Below, in pieces: positions 20,311 through 27,905 of a stretch of 64,000 bases of DNA. Under the pieces are notes generated by a model that saw only the letters and a list, made by a program, of their open reading frames with translations, ran no database searches and was not told the DNA's origin. Position numbers and translations under genes: made by a program. Source of the stretch: Gammaproteobacteria bacterium (GTDB lineage Bacteria; Pseudomonadota; Gammaproteobacteria; JAJFJF01); contig JAJFJF010000040.1 of NCBI GenBank assembly GCA_021774255.1, forward strand, positions 58,324 through 122,323, written 5' to 3'. Position 1 is the stretch's first letter. Each line of letters starts with the position of its first letter.

Positions 20311-20432
20311 CCCTCTCCCCTTAAAGGGGAGAGGGCCGGGGTGAGGGGTTAATATCCTTACGAGCCTATCTTAGCTTGTTGCTAGGGCTAAATACCCCCT
20401 CACCCTAACCCTCTCCCCCAAGGGGGAGAGGG
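20311..20432. repeat. Pair of inverted REP-like palindromes (BIME-like)
   Basis: Two long palindromes in the erpA-hemJ intergenic space. The first (20311-20335) has perfect 12-base arms, CCCTCTCCCCTT and its complement around one A, followed by CCGGGGTGAGGGG. The second (20409-20432) has 11-base arms CCCTCTCCCCC, and is preceded by CCCCTCACCCTAA, so the units face each other. This is the usual head-to-head arrangement of bacterial REP elements and accounts for most of the 320-base gap. Similar palindromes occur at 33411, 42928, 63816 and 63921. Confidence 0.8.
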
Positions 20433-20506
20433 GATGTCCAGAACGATCTCAGCAGCCACTTTACCACCCCTGTCAATACTCCCTCTGAGAAAGGAAGGAA
20501 ACAAAC

Positions 20507-20932
20507 ATGCTCTGGGTCAAAGCTTTTCATATTATCGCCATGGTCACCTGGTTTAGTGGGCTCTTTTATTTACCTCGACTCTTTGTTTATCACGCGATGA
20601 GCGACGATAGCATCAGCCAAGCGCGCTTTAAAATCATGGAGCGGAAGCTCTATTACGGGATTGCCACACCCGGCGCGGTGATCACAACAATATTAGGGGT
20701 ATGGCTATTAAAAAGCTATGGCATGGAGGCATATAAACACATGCTCTGGCTAGATATTAAGCTGGGCTTGTTTGTGATTTTGCTCGCCTACCACCTTTAC
20801 TGCGCGCGCTTTGTGTATTTATTCAAACACGACCGTAACCGTCGCAGTCATGTGTTTTACCGCTGGTTTAACGAATTCCCCGTGCTGCTCTTGATTGCCA
20901 TGGTGGTGCTCACCGTGGTGAAGCCTTTTTAA
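20507..20932 (+). CDS. hemJ: Protoporphyrinogen oxidase HemJ
   Basis: Small four-helix membrane protein (141 residues) oxidising protoporphyrinogen IX in heme synthesis. The N-terminus LWVKAFHIIAMVTWFSGLFY contains the conserved His of helix 1, followed by LPRLFVYHA, both characteristic of HemJ. A good Shine-Dalgarno sequence (GGAAGGAAA) precedes the ATG. hemL lies 1.4 kb downstream, but with other genes between, so this is not a simple heme operon. Confidence 0.92.
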   Translation: MLWVKAFHIIAMVTWFSGLFYLPRLFVYHAMSDDSISQARFKIMERKLYYGIATPGAVITTILGVWLLKSYGMEAYKHMLWLDIKLGLFVILLAYHLYCARFVYLFKHDRNRRSHVFYRWFNEFPVLLLIAMVVLTVVKPF

Positions 20933-20965
20933 GTGCCTTTAGGCATTGCCGCTGAGCAGGCACTT

Positions 20966-21136
20966 TTAGATTTCAACCATCTCAAAGTCTTCTTTGTTTG
21001 CCGCACAATCTGGGCATAACCACGTGTCTGGAATATCTTCCCAACGAGTTCCCGGAGCAATGCCGTCTTCTGGCCAGCCCTGCTCTTCGTCGTAAATCCA
21101 ACCACAGATCAAACACATATATTTTTTATATTCCAT
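20966..21136 (-). CDS. Rubredoxin
   Basis: A 56-residue protein starting [17 protein letters not shown]. It has the two iron-binding knuckles, CLICG (Cys8, Cys11) and CPDC (Cys41, Cys44), that hold one Fe(SCys)4 centre, plus the conserved [16 protein letters not shown] loop. Rubredoxins carry electrons in the cytosol, for example to alkane hydroxylases or in oxygen defence. The partner is not visible here. Convergent with hemJ and divergent from thiD. Confidence 0.93.
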   Translation of the reverse strand: MEYKKYMCLICGWIYDEEQGWPEDGIAPGTRWEDIPDTWLCPDCAANKEDFEMVEI

Positions 21137-21219
21137 AATCCTATTTTCTTAACCTCAATAAACGATTGTTGCCTATTGTAAAGCTTCAAAAGCGTGGGAT
21201 AAACCATTATGCTAAATGA

Positions 21220-22020
21220 ATGGCAATACCCCTACTCAGTTTTGGCGGCACCGATCCGACCGGCGGCGCCGGCTTGCAAGCCGATAGCGAAGCCATGCGC
21301 TATTTCGGCACACATTGTTGCCCGATTGTCACCGCGGTAACCGCACAAGACACACATGATTTACATACGCTCTACCCGCTGCCTGCTGAATTAGTTGCGG
21401 CACAAGCAAAAGCGGTGTTAAGTGATATAGCGATCGCCGCCATTAAAATCAGCTTAGTGCCTAATGCAGAGATTGCTGTTGTGATTGCCGATATTATTCG
21501 TGACTATCCCAACCTACCCGTTGTGCTCGACCCGGTGTTAAGCACCGGTGCAGGCAGTGTGCTTGCGGCACAACCTGACGCCATTGCTGAGCATTTGCTG
21601 CCGCTGGCAACACTTACCACCCCCAACCAACGTGAAGTGTTTGCGTTAGCTGGGATGTCACCCGGTGAGGCTGCGTTGGATGAATGTGCGCAGGTGCTGT
21701 TAGATAAGGGGTCTCAGCATGTGTTAATGACTGGCACAGACAGTGAGACTGAAAAGGCCTCATCTGATCTTGTGACGCACTTCCATTATTATTTGGAAGA
21801 CGGCGCACTGAAAAAAGAAACTGTTTCGGCCAAGCGTTTACCGCAGCAGTATCACGGTTCGGGTTGCACGTTTGCAGCCAGCCTCACGGCTTTATTGGCA
21901 CAAGGTCAATCTGTTTCTGAAGGGATTAATATCGCGCAAGAGTATACTTGGGAAACGCTAAGCCAAGCTTACCAATTGGGGAAAGGGCAATGGCTGCCAA
22001 ACCGTATGATTCAAGAGTAG
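21220..22020 (+). CDS. thiD: Hydroxymethylpyrimidine/phosphomethylpyrimidine kinase
   Basis: Ribokinase-family enzyme of thiamine pyrimidine synthesis that phosphorylates HMP and HMP-P. The N-terminal GGTDPTGGAGLQAD, the metal/phosphate region VLDPVLSTGAG near residue 107 and the C-terminal anion hole HGSGCTFAASL near 212 are all present. The ATG at 21220 lacks a clear Shine-Dalgarno sequence but the protein begins exactly where the family does. No other thiamine genes are adjacent. Confidence 0.9.
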   Translation: MAIPLLSFGGTDPTGGAGLQADSEAMRYFGTHCCPIVTAVTAQDTHDLHTLYPLPAELVAAQAKAVLSDIAIAAIKISLVPNAEIAVVIADIIRDYPNLPVVLDPVLSTGAGSVLAAQPDAIAEHLLPLATLTTPNQREVFALAGMSPGEAALDECAQVLLDKGSQHVLMTGTDSETEKASSDLVTHFHYYLEDGALKKETVSAKRLPQQYHGSGCTFAASLTALLAQGQSVSEGINIAQEYTWETLSQAYQLGKGQWLPNRMIQE

Positions 22021-22054
22021 AGAAAGGAAAAGGGAAACATGAGGGAAATTATAC

Positions 22055-22082
22055 ACTGAGCAGTAGTTTCCTACTGCTCAGT
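22055..22082. terminator. Perfect hairpin between thiD and a micro-ORF
   Basis: A 12-base perfect stem (arms ACTGAGCAGTAG and its complement) with loop TTTC lies 34 bases after the thiD stop and 15 bases after the stop of the minus-strand micro-ORF at 22097. There is no long T run on either strand, so it may be a weak or bidirectional terminator, or a 3'-end stabilising hairpin. Confidence 0.5.
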
Positions 22083-22096
22083 TGACTGCTAACTAC

Positions 22097-22153
22097 TTAC
22101 TTCTTTTTTTTGCCGCCAGGCGTTTTTGCTGGGGCTTTTTTGTCGGCGCTCAT
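22097..22153 (-). CDS. Possible 18-codon basic micro-protein
   Basis: An ATG at 22153 preceded by a near-perfect Shine-Dalgarno sequence (TAGGAGCGACA) opens 18 codons ending in TAA. The predicted peptide MSADKKAPAKTPGGKKKK is very basic and Lys/Ala/Pro-rich, like the tails of histone-H1-like bacterial proteins. A perfect hairpin follows the stop. A candidate promoter (TTGAAT, 17 bases, CATAAA) lies upstream near 22200-22260. The ribosome site, stop and hairpin together make this more than chance, but no homologue can be named. Confidence 0.4.
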   Translation of the reverse strand: MSADKKAPAKTPGGKKKK

Positions 22154-22342
22154 TGTCGCTCCTAAAAAGTTAATGAACTTGAACGCAGTCAACAGCACTG
22201 TGCTCGATCCGGAATATACGCTTTTTTATGACGCTGTAAACATAAAAATTCAACTACAAAACAATCACTTATTTTATCATTCTTGAGCAAGACCCCTTTC
22301 AAGGTTACACTGCCCCTCTCTATTGACTTTACTCGAAACACC

Positions 22343-23644
22343 ATGACAAAAAACTCTGAGCAACTCCTTGAAAAAGCTAAACAATATATCCCCGGCGGCG
22401 TCAACTCCCCCGTGCGGGCCTTTCATGGCGTGGGCGGCACACCGGTCTTTTTTGACTCTGCGCAAGGGGCTTATCTGACCGACGTTGCTGGCAAACGTTA
22501 TATTGATTATGTGGGTTCTTGGGGACCGATGATTTTGGGGCACCAGCACCCTGATGTGGTGGCCGCCGTGCAACACATGGTAGCTAAAGCCATGAGCTTT
22601 GGCGCGCCTTGCGAACTCGAAATAGCCGTTGCTGAGCAACTCTGCACACTGTTGCCTTCACTTGAACAAGTGCGCATGGTGAACTCCGGCACAGAAGCCG
22701 CGATGAGCGCCATTCGTTTAGCGCGCGGATTTACCCATCGCAATAAAATTATAAAATTTGATGGTTGTTACCATGGCCACGCGGATGCACTGCTGGTTAA
22801 AGCAGGTTCCGGCGGTTTAACGTTTGGCGTACCCAGCTCTGCGGGTGTGCCTGCTGATTTTACGCAGCACACTGTCTCGCTGCCTTTTAACGACTTAAAC
22901 GCTATTGAAGAAGTGTTCACGCAACAGGGTGATGATGTTGCCGCGATCATTGTTGAACCGATTGCCGCCAACATGAACTGCGTGCTTCCGCAGCCAGGCT
23001 TTTTGGAAGGTTTACGCGCGTTGTGTGATCAACACGGCGCGGTGCTTATTTTTGATGAAGTGATCACCGGCTTTCGCGTGGCCCTTGATGGCGCGCAAGG
23101 TTATTACAACGTTAAACCTGATCTGACCATATTGGGCAAAATTATTGGTGGCGGCATGCCGGTGGGGGCCTTTGGTGGCCGCCGTGATATCATGGCCACG
23201 CTTTCACCTGAAGGCCCTGTTTACCAAGCGGGTACCCTCTCGGGCAACCCAGTTGCGATGGCAGCAGGCTTCGCCACGCTCAAAGCCGTGCAAGCACCTG
23301 ACTTTTACACAGATCTTACACAACAAACTGCACGCTTATGCCAAGGTTTAACACACGCGGCAAATGATGCGGGTGTGGCATTGCACATCCCACACGTCGG
23401 CGGTTTATTTGGTTTGTTATTTACCACGCAAACCGACATACGCCGTTATGAGGATATTGCCAAGTGCGATCAAGATGTATTCAAGCGCTTTTACCATGGC
23501 ATGCTGGAACAAGGCATTTATTTTGCGCCGTCTAATTTTGAAGCGGGTTTTATGTCAGCCGCACATGGGGAAGTTGAGATTGAGGCAACGATCAGCGCAG
23601 CGAAGCAAGTGTTTGCCGCCATTGGATCAGCGGCTTATTCGTAA
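22343..23644 (+). CDS. hemL: Glutamate-1-semialdehyde 2,1-aminomutase
   Basis: PLP enzyme of the C5 pathway that converts glutamate-1-semialdehyde to 5-aminolevulinate. Seen motifs: [16 protein letters not shown] [10 protein letters not shown] near residue 20, [16 protein letters not shown] near 115, FDEVITGFR near 235 and the PLP-lysine region [16 protein letters not shown] near 265. The ATG at 22343 ([14 protein letters not shown]) fits family length; an upstream TTG would add a leader unlike the family. The 3' end overlaps the convergent small-membrane-protein gene by ten bases. Confidence 0.94.
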   Translation: MTKNSEQLLEKAKQYIPGGVNSPVRAFHGVGGTPVFFDSAQGAYLTDVAGKRYIDYVGSWGPMILGHQHPDVVAAVQHMVAKAMSFGAPCELEIAVAEQLCTLLPSLEQVRMVNSGTEAAMSAIRLARGFTHRNKIIKFDGCYHGHADALLVKAGSGGLTFGVPSSAGVPADFTQHTVSLPFNDLNAIEEVFTQQGDDVAAIIVEPIAANMNCVLPQPGFLEGLRALCDQHGAVLIFDEVITGFRVALDGAQGYYNVKPDLTILGKIIGGGMPVGAFGGRRDIMATLSPEGPVYQAGTLSGNPVAMAAGFATLKAVQAPDFYTDLTQQTARLCQGLTHAANDAGVALHIPHVGGLFGLLFTTQTDIRRYEDIAKCDQDVFKRFYHGMLEQGIYFAPSNFEAGFMSAAHGEVEIEATISAAKQVFAAIGSAAYS

Positions 23645-23919
23645 TACTGCTCGCGGCGCTTTTCAATATCTTTATCTTCGTACAACAAACGCCAGACCAT
23701 ATTCACGCACGCCTCATAACCACTGTCGAAAGCGTCTTCGGTACGTTGCCCTGCTGATTCGCTGGCGGCACCGACTAATGAACCGGTGATGGTGCCTAAC
23801 AATGCAACAGGCACGCAACTACGGTGCATACGATCAGCGGGGGTGCCGCCAAGCACGACCCAAAACATATAAATAACCACTAACATAGCGAAAATAAGTG
23901 TGATGGGGTTCATGCGCAT
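23635..23919 (-). CDS. Small membrane protein, tandem copy 2
   Basis: 94-residue protein with one N-terminal membrane helix (residues 5-24) and a short soluble part. It is clearly homologous to the next gene upstream: both share R-x-C-x-PV, a Gly/Ser-rich segment, SES...R-x-EDA, a second Cys and VWRLLY followed by an acidic end. The start ATG overlaps the upstream stop by one base (TAATG), implying coupling. I do not recognise the family. The C-terminus is charged (EKRREQYYE). Confidence 0.65.
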   Translation of the reverse strand: MRMNPITLIFAMLVVIYMFWVVLGGTPADRMHRSCVPVALLGTITGSLVGAASESAGQRTEDAFDSGYEACVNMVWRLLYEDKDIEKRREQYYE

Positions 23920-24182
23920 TAGTTTTGCTCATCCTCTGCGTAAAACAATCGCCATACGGTATAACGGCAACCGTAATGTACGTCTAGCACAGCGTCTTCA
24001 ACGCGATATGCTGCACTTTCGCTAAACATGGAGGTAATGGACGTCACCACATTGCCCCCCCATAATACGGGCGCGCAGGCTCGATTGATGCGTTCTTCGG
24101 GTTCACTGGCAATGATCACCCAGCCAAACAATAAAAAAAGGAGAAGGAGGACAATCATTGCCATCGGCCGCATACGATGCAT
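23919..24182 (-). CDS. Small membrane protein, tandem copy 1
   Basis: 87-residue protein, one strong membrane helix (residues 7-26, mostly Leu/Ile/Val), then a soluble segment with two cysteines at positions matching copy 2 (INRACAPV and VHYGCRYTVWRLFY). It starts only six bases after the stop of the RAYT-like gene, so RAYT-like gene, copy 1 and copy 2 probably form one operon. Topology suggests an N-in, C-out inner-membrane peptide, or a secreted one if the helix is cleaved. Function unknown. Confidence 0.65.
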   Translation of the reverse strand: MHRMRPMAMIVLLLLFLLFGWVIIASEPEERINRACAPVLWGGNVVTSITSMFSESAAYRVEDAVLDVHYGCRYTVWRLFYAEDEQN

Positions 24183-24188
24183 AACACA

Positions 24189-25142
24189 TTACCTCTTTTT
24201 GCCGTGATAGGTGACTAAAAATTCCTTTTTAAAACGTTTCAGTGTATCAAGATCTTGCTCGCGCAAGCGGTTGATGGTTTTGGTCAGCGTGGCAAAATCT
24301 CGGCCCAAGGTACGTGCTGTGTTCGTGAGGTTATCGACACCCAGCTCGGTGCTTAACCAACCGATGATGCCACGGGCGCGCGCTAAGCGGCGCGTTTTAC
24401 CGGGGTAATAAAGCGAGGGGCGATCAATTTCTAATTGCTCACACACATAATCAATCACGTCATCCAAATTAAAATCGGGCTTCTCGATAAACGATTCATG
24501 GGGCGGCGTGAGTTGTGTGCGCAACACAAAATGTTCATCACCGGCAATGCCTGAGGAGGCGGTGCCCACTTCAAATTGATGATCTTGCACCAAGCCTTCT
24601 TGATCGGCCATGAAGGCACGGTAACCTTTGAGAGCAGCTTGCGGTGAATCACCAAATTGCGATAAGACCCAACGTGTATTCACCCAGGTGTATTTGTCTT
24701 TGCCTAAATAGCTTGGATGACTGGTCCACGGGAAATCTTCCAGACGTGGCACGACACCTTGACGCACCGGTGTCATTTCCACATACCGGATAAGCGGCAA
24801 CCAAAAATCTTTGTTTTTTTGCACCAGCACGGCTTTAAAACGACCTTGAAACAGGTGGCCGGCACGATCGTGGCGTTTATTAAACCAGCGGGTATAGCGA
24901 AACGAGAAATTTTGCACCACTTTAGAGAGCGGCACCTCGCTGATTTGAATCGCCAAATTAATTTGATTATTCAGAAAAGAAAAAGCGTGAATTTCGTAGC
25001 GGTAACGTGCCACTCCTTCTTTGAGGAGCTGGCAAAACTGCTCACGATCTTCATCATCAATAAAGACCTCTCGGCCGTTGTTACCCGTTAAAATAACGTG
25101 GTAACAGGCGCCAGGGACATGTATGCGGGGTTTCCTAGCCAT
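24189..25142 (-). CDS. RAYT-family (REP-associated Y1 transposase-like) protein with lost HUH motif
   Basis: The N-terminal 180 residues are unmistakably of the RAYT/TnpA_REP family: MARKPRIHVPGACYHV, FIDDEDREQF, RAGHLFQGRFKAVLV and IRYVEMTPVRQG with the nucleophile-position Tyr120. The catalytic HUH site, normally MPNHxHLL, reads LNNQINL here (Gln60-Ile-Asn62), so both metal-binding histidines are gone, and the histidine after the Tyr is Glu. The C-terminal 100 residues (from FNLDDVIDYVCEQL) look like a helical DnaA-C-like DNA-binding domain often fused to such transposases. It is therefore more likely a DNA-binding protein than a nuclease. The start is ATG 25142, as in the family. Confidence 0.8.
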   Translation of the reverse strand: MARKPRIHVPGACYHVILTGNNGREVFIDDEDREQFCQLLKEGVARYRYEIHAFSFLNNQINLAIQISEVPLSKVVQNFSFRYTRWFNKRHDRAGHLFQGRFKAVLVQKNKDFWLPLIRYVEMTPVRQGVVPRLEDFPWTSHPSYLGKDKYTWVNTRWVLSQFGDSPQAALKGYRAFMADQEGLVQDHQFEVGTASSGIAGDEHFVLRTQLTPPHESFIEKPDFNLDDVIDYVCEQLEIDRPSLYYPGKTRRLARARGIIGWLSTELGVDNLTNTARTLGRDFATLTKTINRLREQDLDTLKRFKKEFLVTYHGKKR

Positions 25143-25248
25143 AGCAAAATTGTACCTCAAACCCGTGATATTAGCAAGGTCCGACGCCGTTATTTTTCTC
25201 TTTTTGAGTTCATTTTAAAGTGAGTTTGGGAGGGGTTAATTTAACCCA

Positions 25249-25266
25249 TTAGAAATGCCCGACCCT
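25249..25266. repeat. 18-bp direct repeat, left copy
   Basis: TTAGAAATGCCCGACCCT, identical to 27684-27701. It lies about 110 bases upstream of the RAYT-like start and 174 bases beyond the stop of the GC-rich gene. An adjacent near-perfect palindrome (GGGTTAATTTAACCC, about 25234-25247) sits between it and the RAYT-like gene. The rest of 25161-25439 is A/T-rich with short TTTTTGGTA repeats and no gene. Confidence 0.85.
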
Positions 25267-25439
25267 TATTTTTAGCGTTTTTTAAAAGAGAAAGAAAAAA
25301 ATCCCCTAATAGAAAAAAAAGAAAACATGAATGAAAAAACATCAGTATTTCAATAGATCTTTTTGGTATTTTTGATGTTTTTGGTATTTTTGGTGCACTG
25401 AGTGCTTTGGCTGTTTTCGGTGCTGCTTAGACGACACCG

Positions 25440-27521
25440 CTACTCGTCGCCTTCCTCTTCTTCTTCCTCCTCAGAGGAGCTCTCGGTCTCATAGCCGTCG
25501 TCGTCCTCGTCTTGGTCACTTTGGCCGTCGTTTTCGCCTTCGCTAACAGCATCCCAATGCGCCTTCCCGGAAAGGTACGTCGCAGGAGCCTGGGTGGCAG
25601 CAGCGGCGAGAAGAGCGGCCTGCTTGTGGCCGTCGTCGTCCTCCTGCGCCTCTTCTTCGTCGTCATGGTCATGCGTGCTCGGCTGCCCGGGATGCTTCTT
25701 CTCACGACGCTGTTGCAGAGGCGACGTACCAATAGGGCTTGCTTTGTTGCTCACAGTCATGGGGCCATACCCAGCCCCCTCCTTGACGGGGGGGCTCTCA
25801 GGCCTCTGAACCGGCGACCGGCGCTGCAGGTACGTTCCGCCATTGGCGGCGTCCTCGGGAGGGCCCTGGTAATACTGCCCTTGCTGGCACGCTTCTCCGC
25901 CGTGGTCCGGCGGGGAGTACTGTTGCGGGTGAGACGGCGGCGAGTAATCTTGCTGGTAGTACTGCGTCGTCTGGTGCTGCCCGTACCCATCTTGCCCAGG
26001 GTAGCCAGCAGGCCCAGCCTCGGAATACCCGTTGAACTGCTGCTGATACCACTGCTGGTAGGCCTGCTCCGGATTCAGACCTGAGCAGTTGTAGTACTGA
26101 AGCCAGCTCCGGTAGGCCTCCTCCGGATTCGGACCTGAATAGCGGAAGTACTGAAGCCAGTTCTGGTAGGCCTGCTCGTAGGTATGAACTTGCTGTTGCT
26201 GGTAGGCCTGCTGCTGCGAGTAGCCGCCGTAGTACTGGGTCTGCTGCTGATGATGCGGCGAGTAGCCAGAGCCGCCGGCGCCCTGCTGGTGCTGCTGCTG
26301 GTCCCGACTCTGTCGGTGCGAGTAGCCACCGCGTCCTCCCGGCCGTGACTGCTGAGGCGACGTTTCGGCGACCGGCGCAGGCAGTGCGCGAGGCGTCGAG
26401 CCTCTGCGCCCACCACGTCCGCGACTGCCGCCGGCTTCGGGCTTCTTGCCACTGCCACCCTTCAGGTGGCGAGGCGGCGGAACACCCTGGAGGGCACCGG
26501 CCTGGACGCCATTAATCGTCGCGTGCATCTCCCCCCCGTCCTGCTGGAGAGTCACTGCAGTAGTCAGCTTCTTACGAGCCTCCTCGCCCATGCCAAGAGC
26601 AGCTTGACCAGCACTGATGTGCTGCGTCTTCAGCGTATCCCGCTTGAGCCACTCCACAGCTTCCTCGGGAGTCAGGGGCTTGCCCTCGCCCTGTGCAATC
26701 GCTTGCACGCGCGCCAGGAGCTCATCGTCAGAAGCCTGTTGCCACTCATTCTTCTCTGCATCGTAGTACATGCCCAAGGCCTGACGCTCGCTGTCAAGCG
26801 CTTCACGCACCTGTGTCGCCTGTTCTCCTGCAAGCGTGCTTGCCTGGAGCGCCTCATCAACCTCCTTCTCAATCTCGTGGCACGCCATGTCGAAGACAAG
26901 ACGCATGAGCTCGCAAACCCCTTGATAGCACGCGGTCGCGTTCGCGTAGTAGAGACCCGAAAGCTGCTTGGGGAAGCCTTGCTCACCCGGAAAGGCCATC
27001 GCCACCGCGCCATTGTAGATTTGCTTGTAAATCGCGATGAAGGTGGGCTGCAAGTGCTCGACCCCCGAGCCATCCTCCAACATCTCGGCAAGCGCATGGC
27101 CCTCAAAGGTGCTCCAGAGAGCAGCAAAGTCGCCAACGGTGCGCGCCTTCTTCATGTACCGCTGCCGCTCCTCCAACGGTCTGTTGAGGAGCGCCTGCAA
27201 AGCCCCGCGAAAGGCCTTGCGCCTCTCCGGCACAGACTCGTTTTTCATGTAAGCACGGTGGAGAAGGCACGCTGCAGCAAACAGATCCTTGATCTCGCCG
27301 ATCTGCGGGAACTGGGGGTTGATGTCCTCCTTGGGCAGATTCTCGTTGACTCGGATCAACAGCGCCTCCAGCTTGAACAGCGCGTGGAGGAAGTTCAAGG
27401 CATGCCGGAGCGACAGGTTGCCGACGCCCGTCTTGCCAGTCTTGGGGCCAACAGTCTTGCCGGCACCCCTGGTAGCAGCGACAACCTGCTTTTGCTTCCC
27501 AAGCGGTACTGACTCGCTCAT
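25440..27521 (-). CDS. GC-rich RGG / Gln-Tyr-rich prion-like repeat protein
   Basis: Predicted 693-residue protein of unknown family. Residues 1-350 are mixed and helix-rich (LRHALNFLHALFKLEALLIR; several charged helices), without signal peptide or membrane helix. Residues 352-449 are Gly/Arg/Gln-rich with RGRGGRRG and PGGRGGYSHR boxes. Residues 450-503 are three 18-residue tandem repeats (QAYQNWLQYFRYSGPNPE and two variants). A Gln/Tyr/Pro-rich stretch follows to about 590, and the last 35 residues are almost all Asp, Glu and Ser. Such RGG and Q/Y-rich architecture is typical of eukaryotic RNA-binding condensate proteins. GC content is visibly far above its neighbours, no Shine-Dalgarno sequence precedes the ATG, and an 18-bp direct repeat brackets it. 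It could be acquired cargo or a secreted effector. The minus strand is chosen over long antisense frames because only it gives low-complexity but coherent domains. Confidence 0.7.
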   Translation of the reverse strand: MSESVPLGKQKQVVAATRGAGKTVGPKTGKTGVGNLSLRHALNFLHALFKLEALLIRVNENLPKEDINPQFPQIGEIKDLFAAACLLHRAYMKNESVPERRKAFRGALQALLNRPLEERQRYMKKARTVGDFAALWSTFEGHALAEMLEDGSGVEHLQPTFIAIYKQIYNGAVAMAFPGEQGFPKQLSGLYYANATACYQGVCELMRLVFDMACHEIEKEVDEALQASTLAGEQATQVREALDSERQALGMYYDAEKNEWQQASDDELLARVQAIAQGEGKPLTPEEAVEWLKRDTLKTQHISAGQAALGMGEEARKKLTTAVTLQQDGGEMHATINGVQAGALQGVPPPRHLKGGSGKKPEAGGSRGRGGRRGSTPRALPAPVAETSPQQSRPGGRGGYSHRQSRDQQQHQQGAGGSGYSPHHQQQTQYYGGYSQQQAYQQQQVHTYEQAYQNWLQYFRYSGPNPEEAYRSWLQYYNCSGLNPEQAYQQWYQQQFNGYSEAGPAGYPGQDGYGQHQTTQYYQQDYSPPSHPQQYSPPDHGGEACQQGQYYQGPPEDAANGGTYLQRRSPVQRPESPPVKEGAGYGPMTVSNKASPIGTSPLQQRREKKHPGQPSTHDHDDEEEAQEDDDGHKQAALLAAAATQAPATYLSGKAHWDAVSEGENDGQSDQDEDDDGYETESSSEEEEEEEGDE

Positions 27522-27683
27522 CTTGTTCGATTTACTTGTTTGGTTTTGGTAGAGAAAGCACGATCTTATTCACGTCAACCAAGAAAACACCTACTCTCAC
27601 GTTTCTCCTCTGTATATATGGTGTAACATCTGAATGTAAGTTATTTATCGAGTGCAAATTTAATGATTTACCAAAAAGATTTT
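27522..27683 (-). promoter_or_regulatory. Upstream region of the GC-rich gene
   Basis: 162 AT-rich bases between the gene start and the right direct repeat. A TATATA box lies at 27613-27618. AATAACTTACA on the minus strand (27635-27645) matches the core of the shared T4SS promoters at 43022 and 51125, and CTTACA could serve as a -35 element 16 bases before TATATA. The 90-base leader has no good ribosome-binding site before the ATG. A promoter is plausible but weakly supported. Confidence 0.35.
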
Positions 27684-27701
27684 TTAGAAATGCCCGACCC
27701 T
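27684..27701. repeat. 18-bp direct repeat, right copy
   Basis: Identical to 25249-25266 and in the same orientation; the two copies are 2,435 bases apart and bracket the GC-rich gene with its flanks. The match stops abruptly on both sides, as for a target duplication or a terminal sequence of an inserted unit. Neither copy is inside a gene. Confidence 0.85.
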
Positions 27702-27729
27702 AAAAGACAGGTCAGCAGGCGGCAAGCAT

Positions 27730-27905
27730 TTACGAAGGAAGTACACCAGCCTCGGCAGATTCTGACAGCACATTAGGTACAGCTTCATAAGCAGTAGTAA
27801 CTGAAGTGGCAGCAGGAAAACCATCATTAGCATGGGTACCAGCATCCGTTGGGATACCATCATCGGAACCTGTTGCGGCGGCTGCAGCTGGCCCAGCGGC
27901 TACTT
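27730..27905 (-). pseudogene. Coding-like remnant after traG, out of frame
   Basis: Downstream of the traG stop, the minus strand in another frame is open for 58 codons without a start codon and ends in TAA at 27730. It reads as Ala/Gly/Asp/Thr-rich protein (AAGPAAAAATGSDDGIPTDA and onward to SESAEAGVLPS), very like the low-complexity tail of traG. It may be a former C-terminal extension of TraG lost by frameshift, or part of a gene removed when the neighbouring island arrived. It fills most of the space between traG and the right direct repeat. Confidence 0.35.

Noticed and set aside
20311..20432. CRISPR-like array from repeated CCCTCTCCCC units
   Set aside because: Units are inverted palindromes with irregular spacing and no equal-sized spacers; they fit REP elements. 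No cas genes are present.
22283..22342. Longer N-terminus of HemL from TTG 22283
   Set aside because: The added residues are not part of the family and the ATG at 22343 matches the usual start.
25512..26084. Second plus-strand frame (190 codons) over the same gene
   Set aside because: Val/Leu/Arg-only composition and total overlap with the minus-strand gene mark it as a shadow.
26466..27512. Long plus-strand open frame (348 codons) opposite the GC-rich gene
   Set aside because: High GC produces long antisense frames. The predicted product is Leu/Arg/His-rich with no domain character, while the minus strand gives coherent RGG, repeat and acidic regions.
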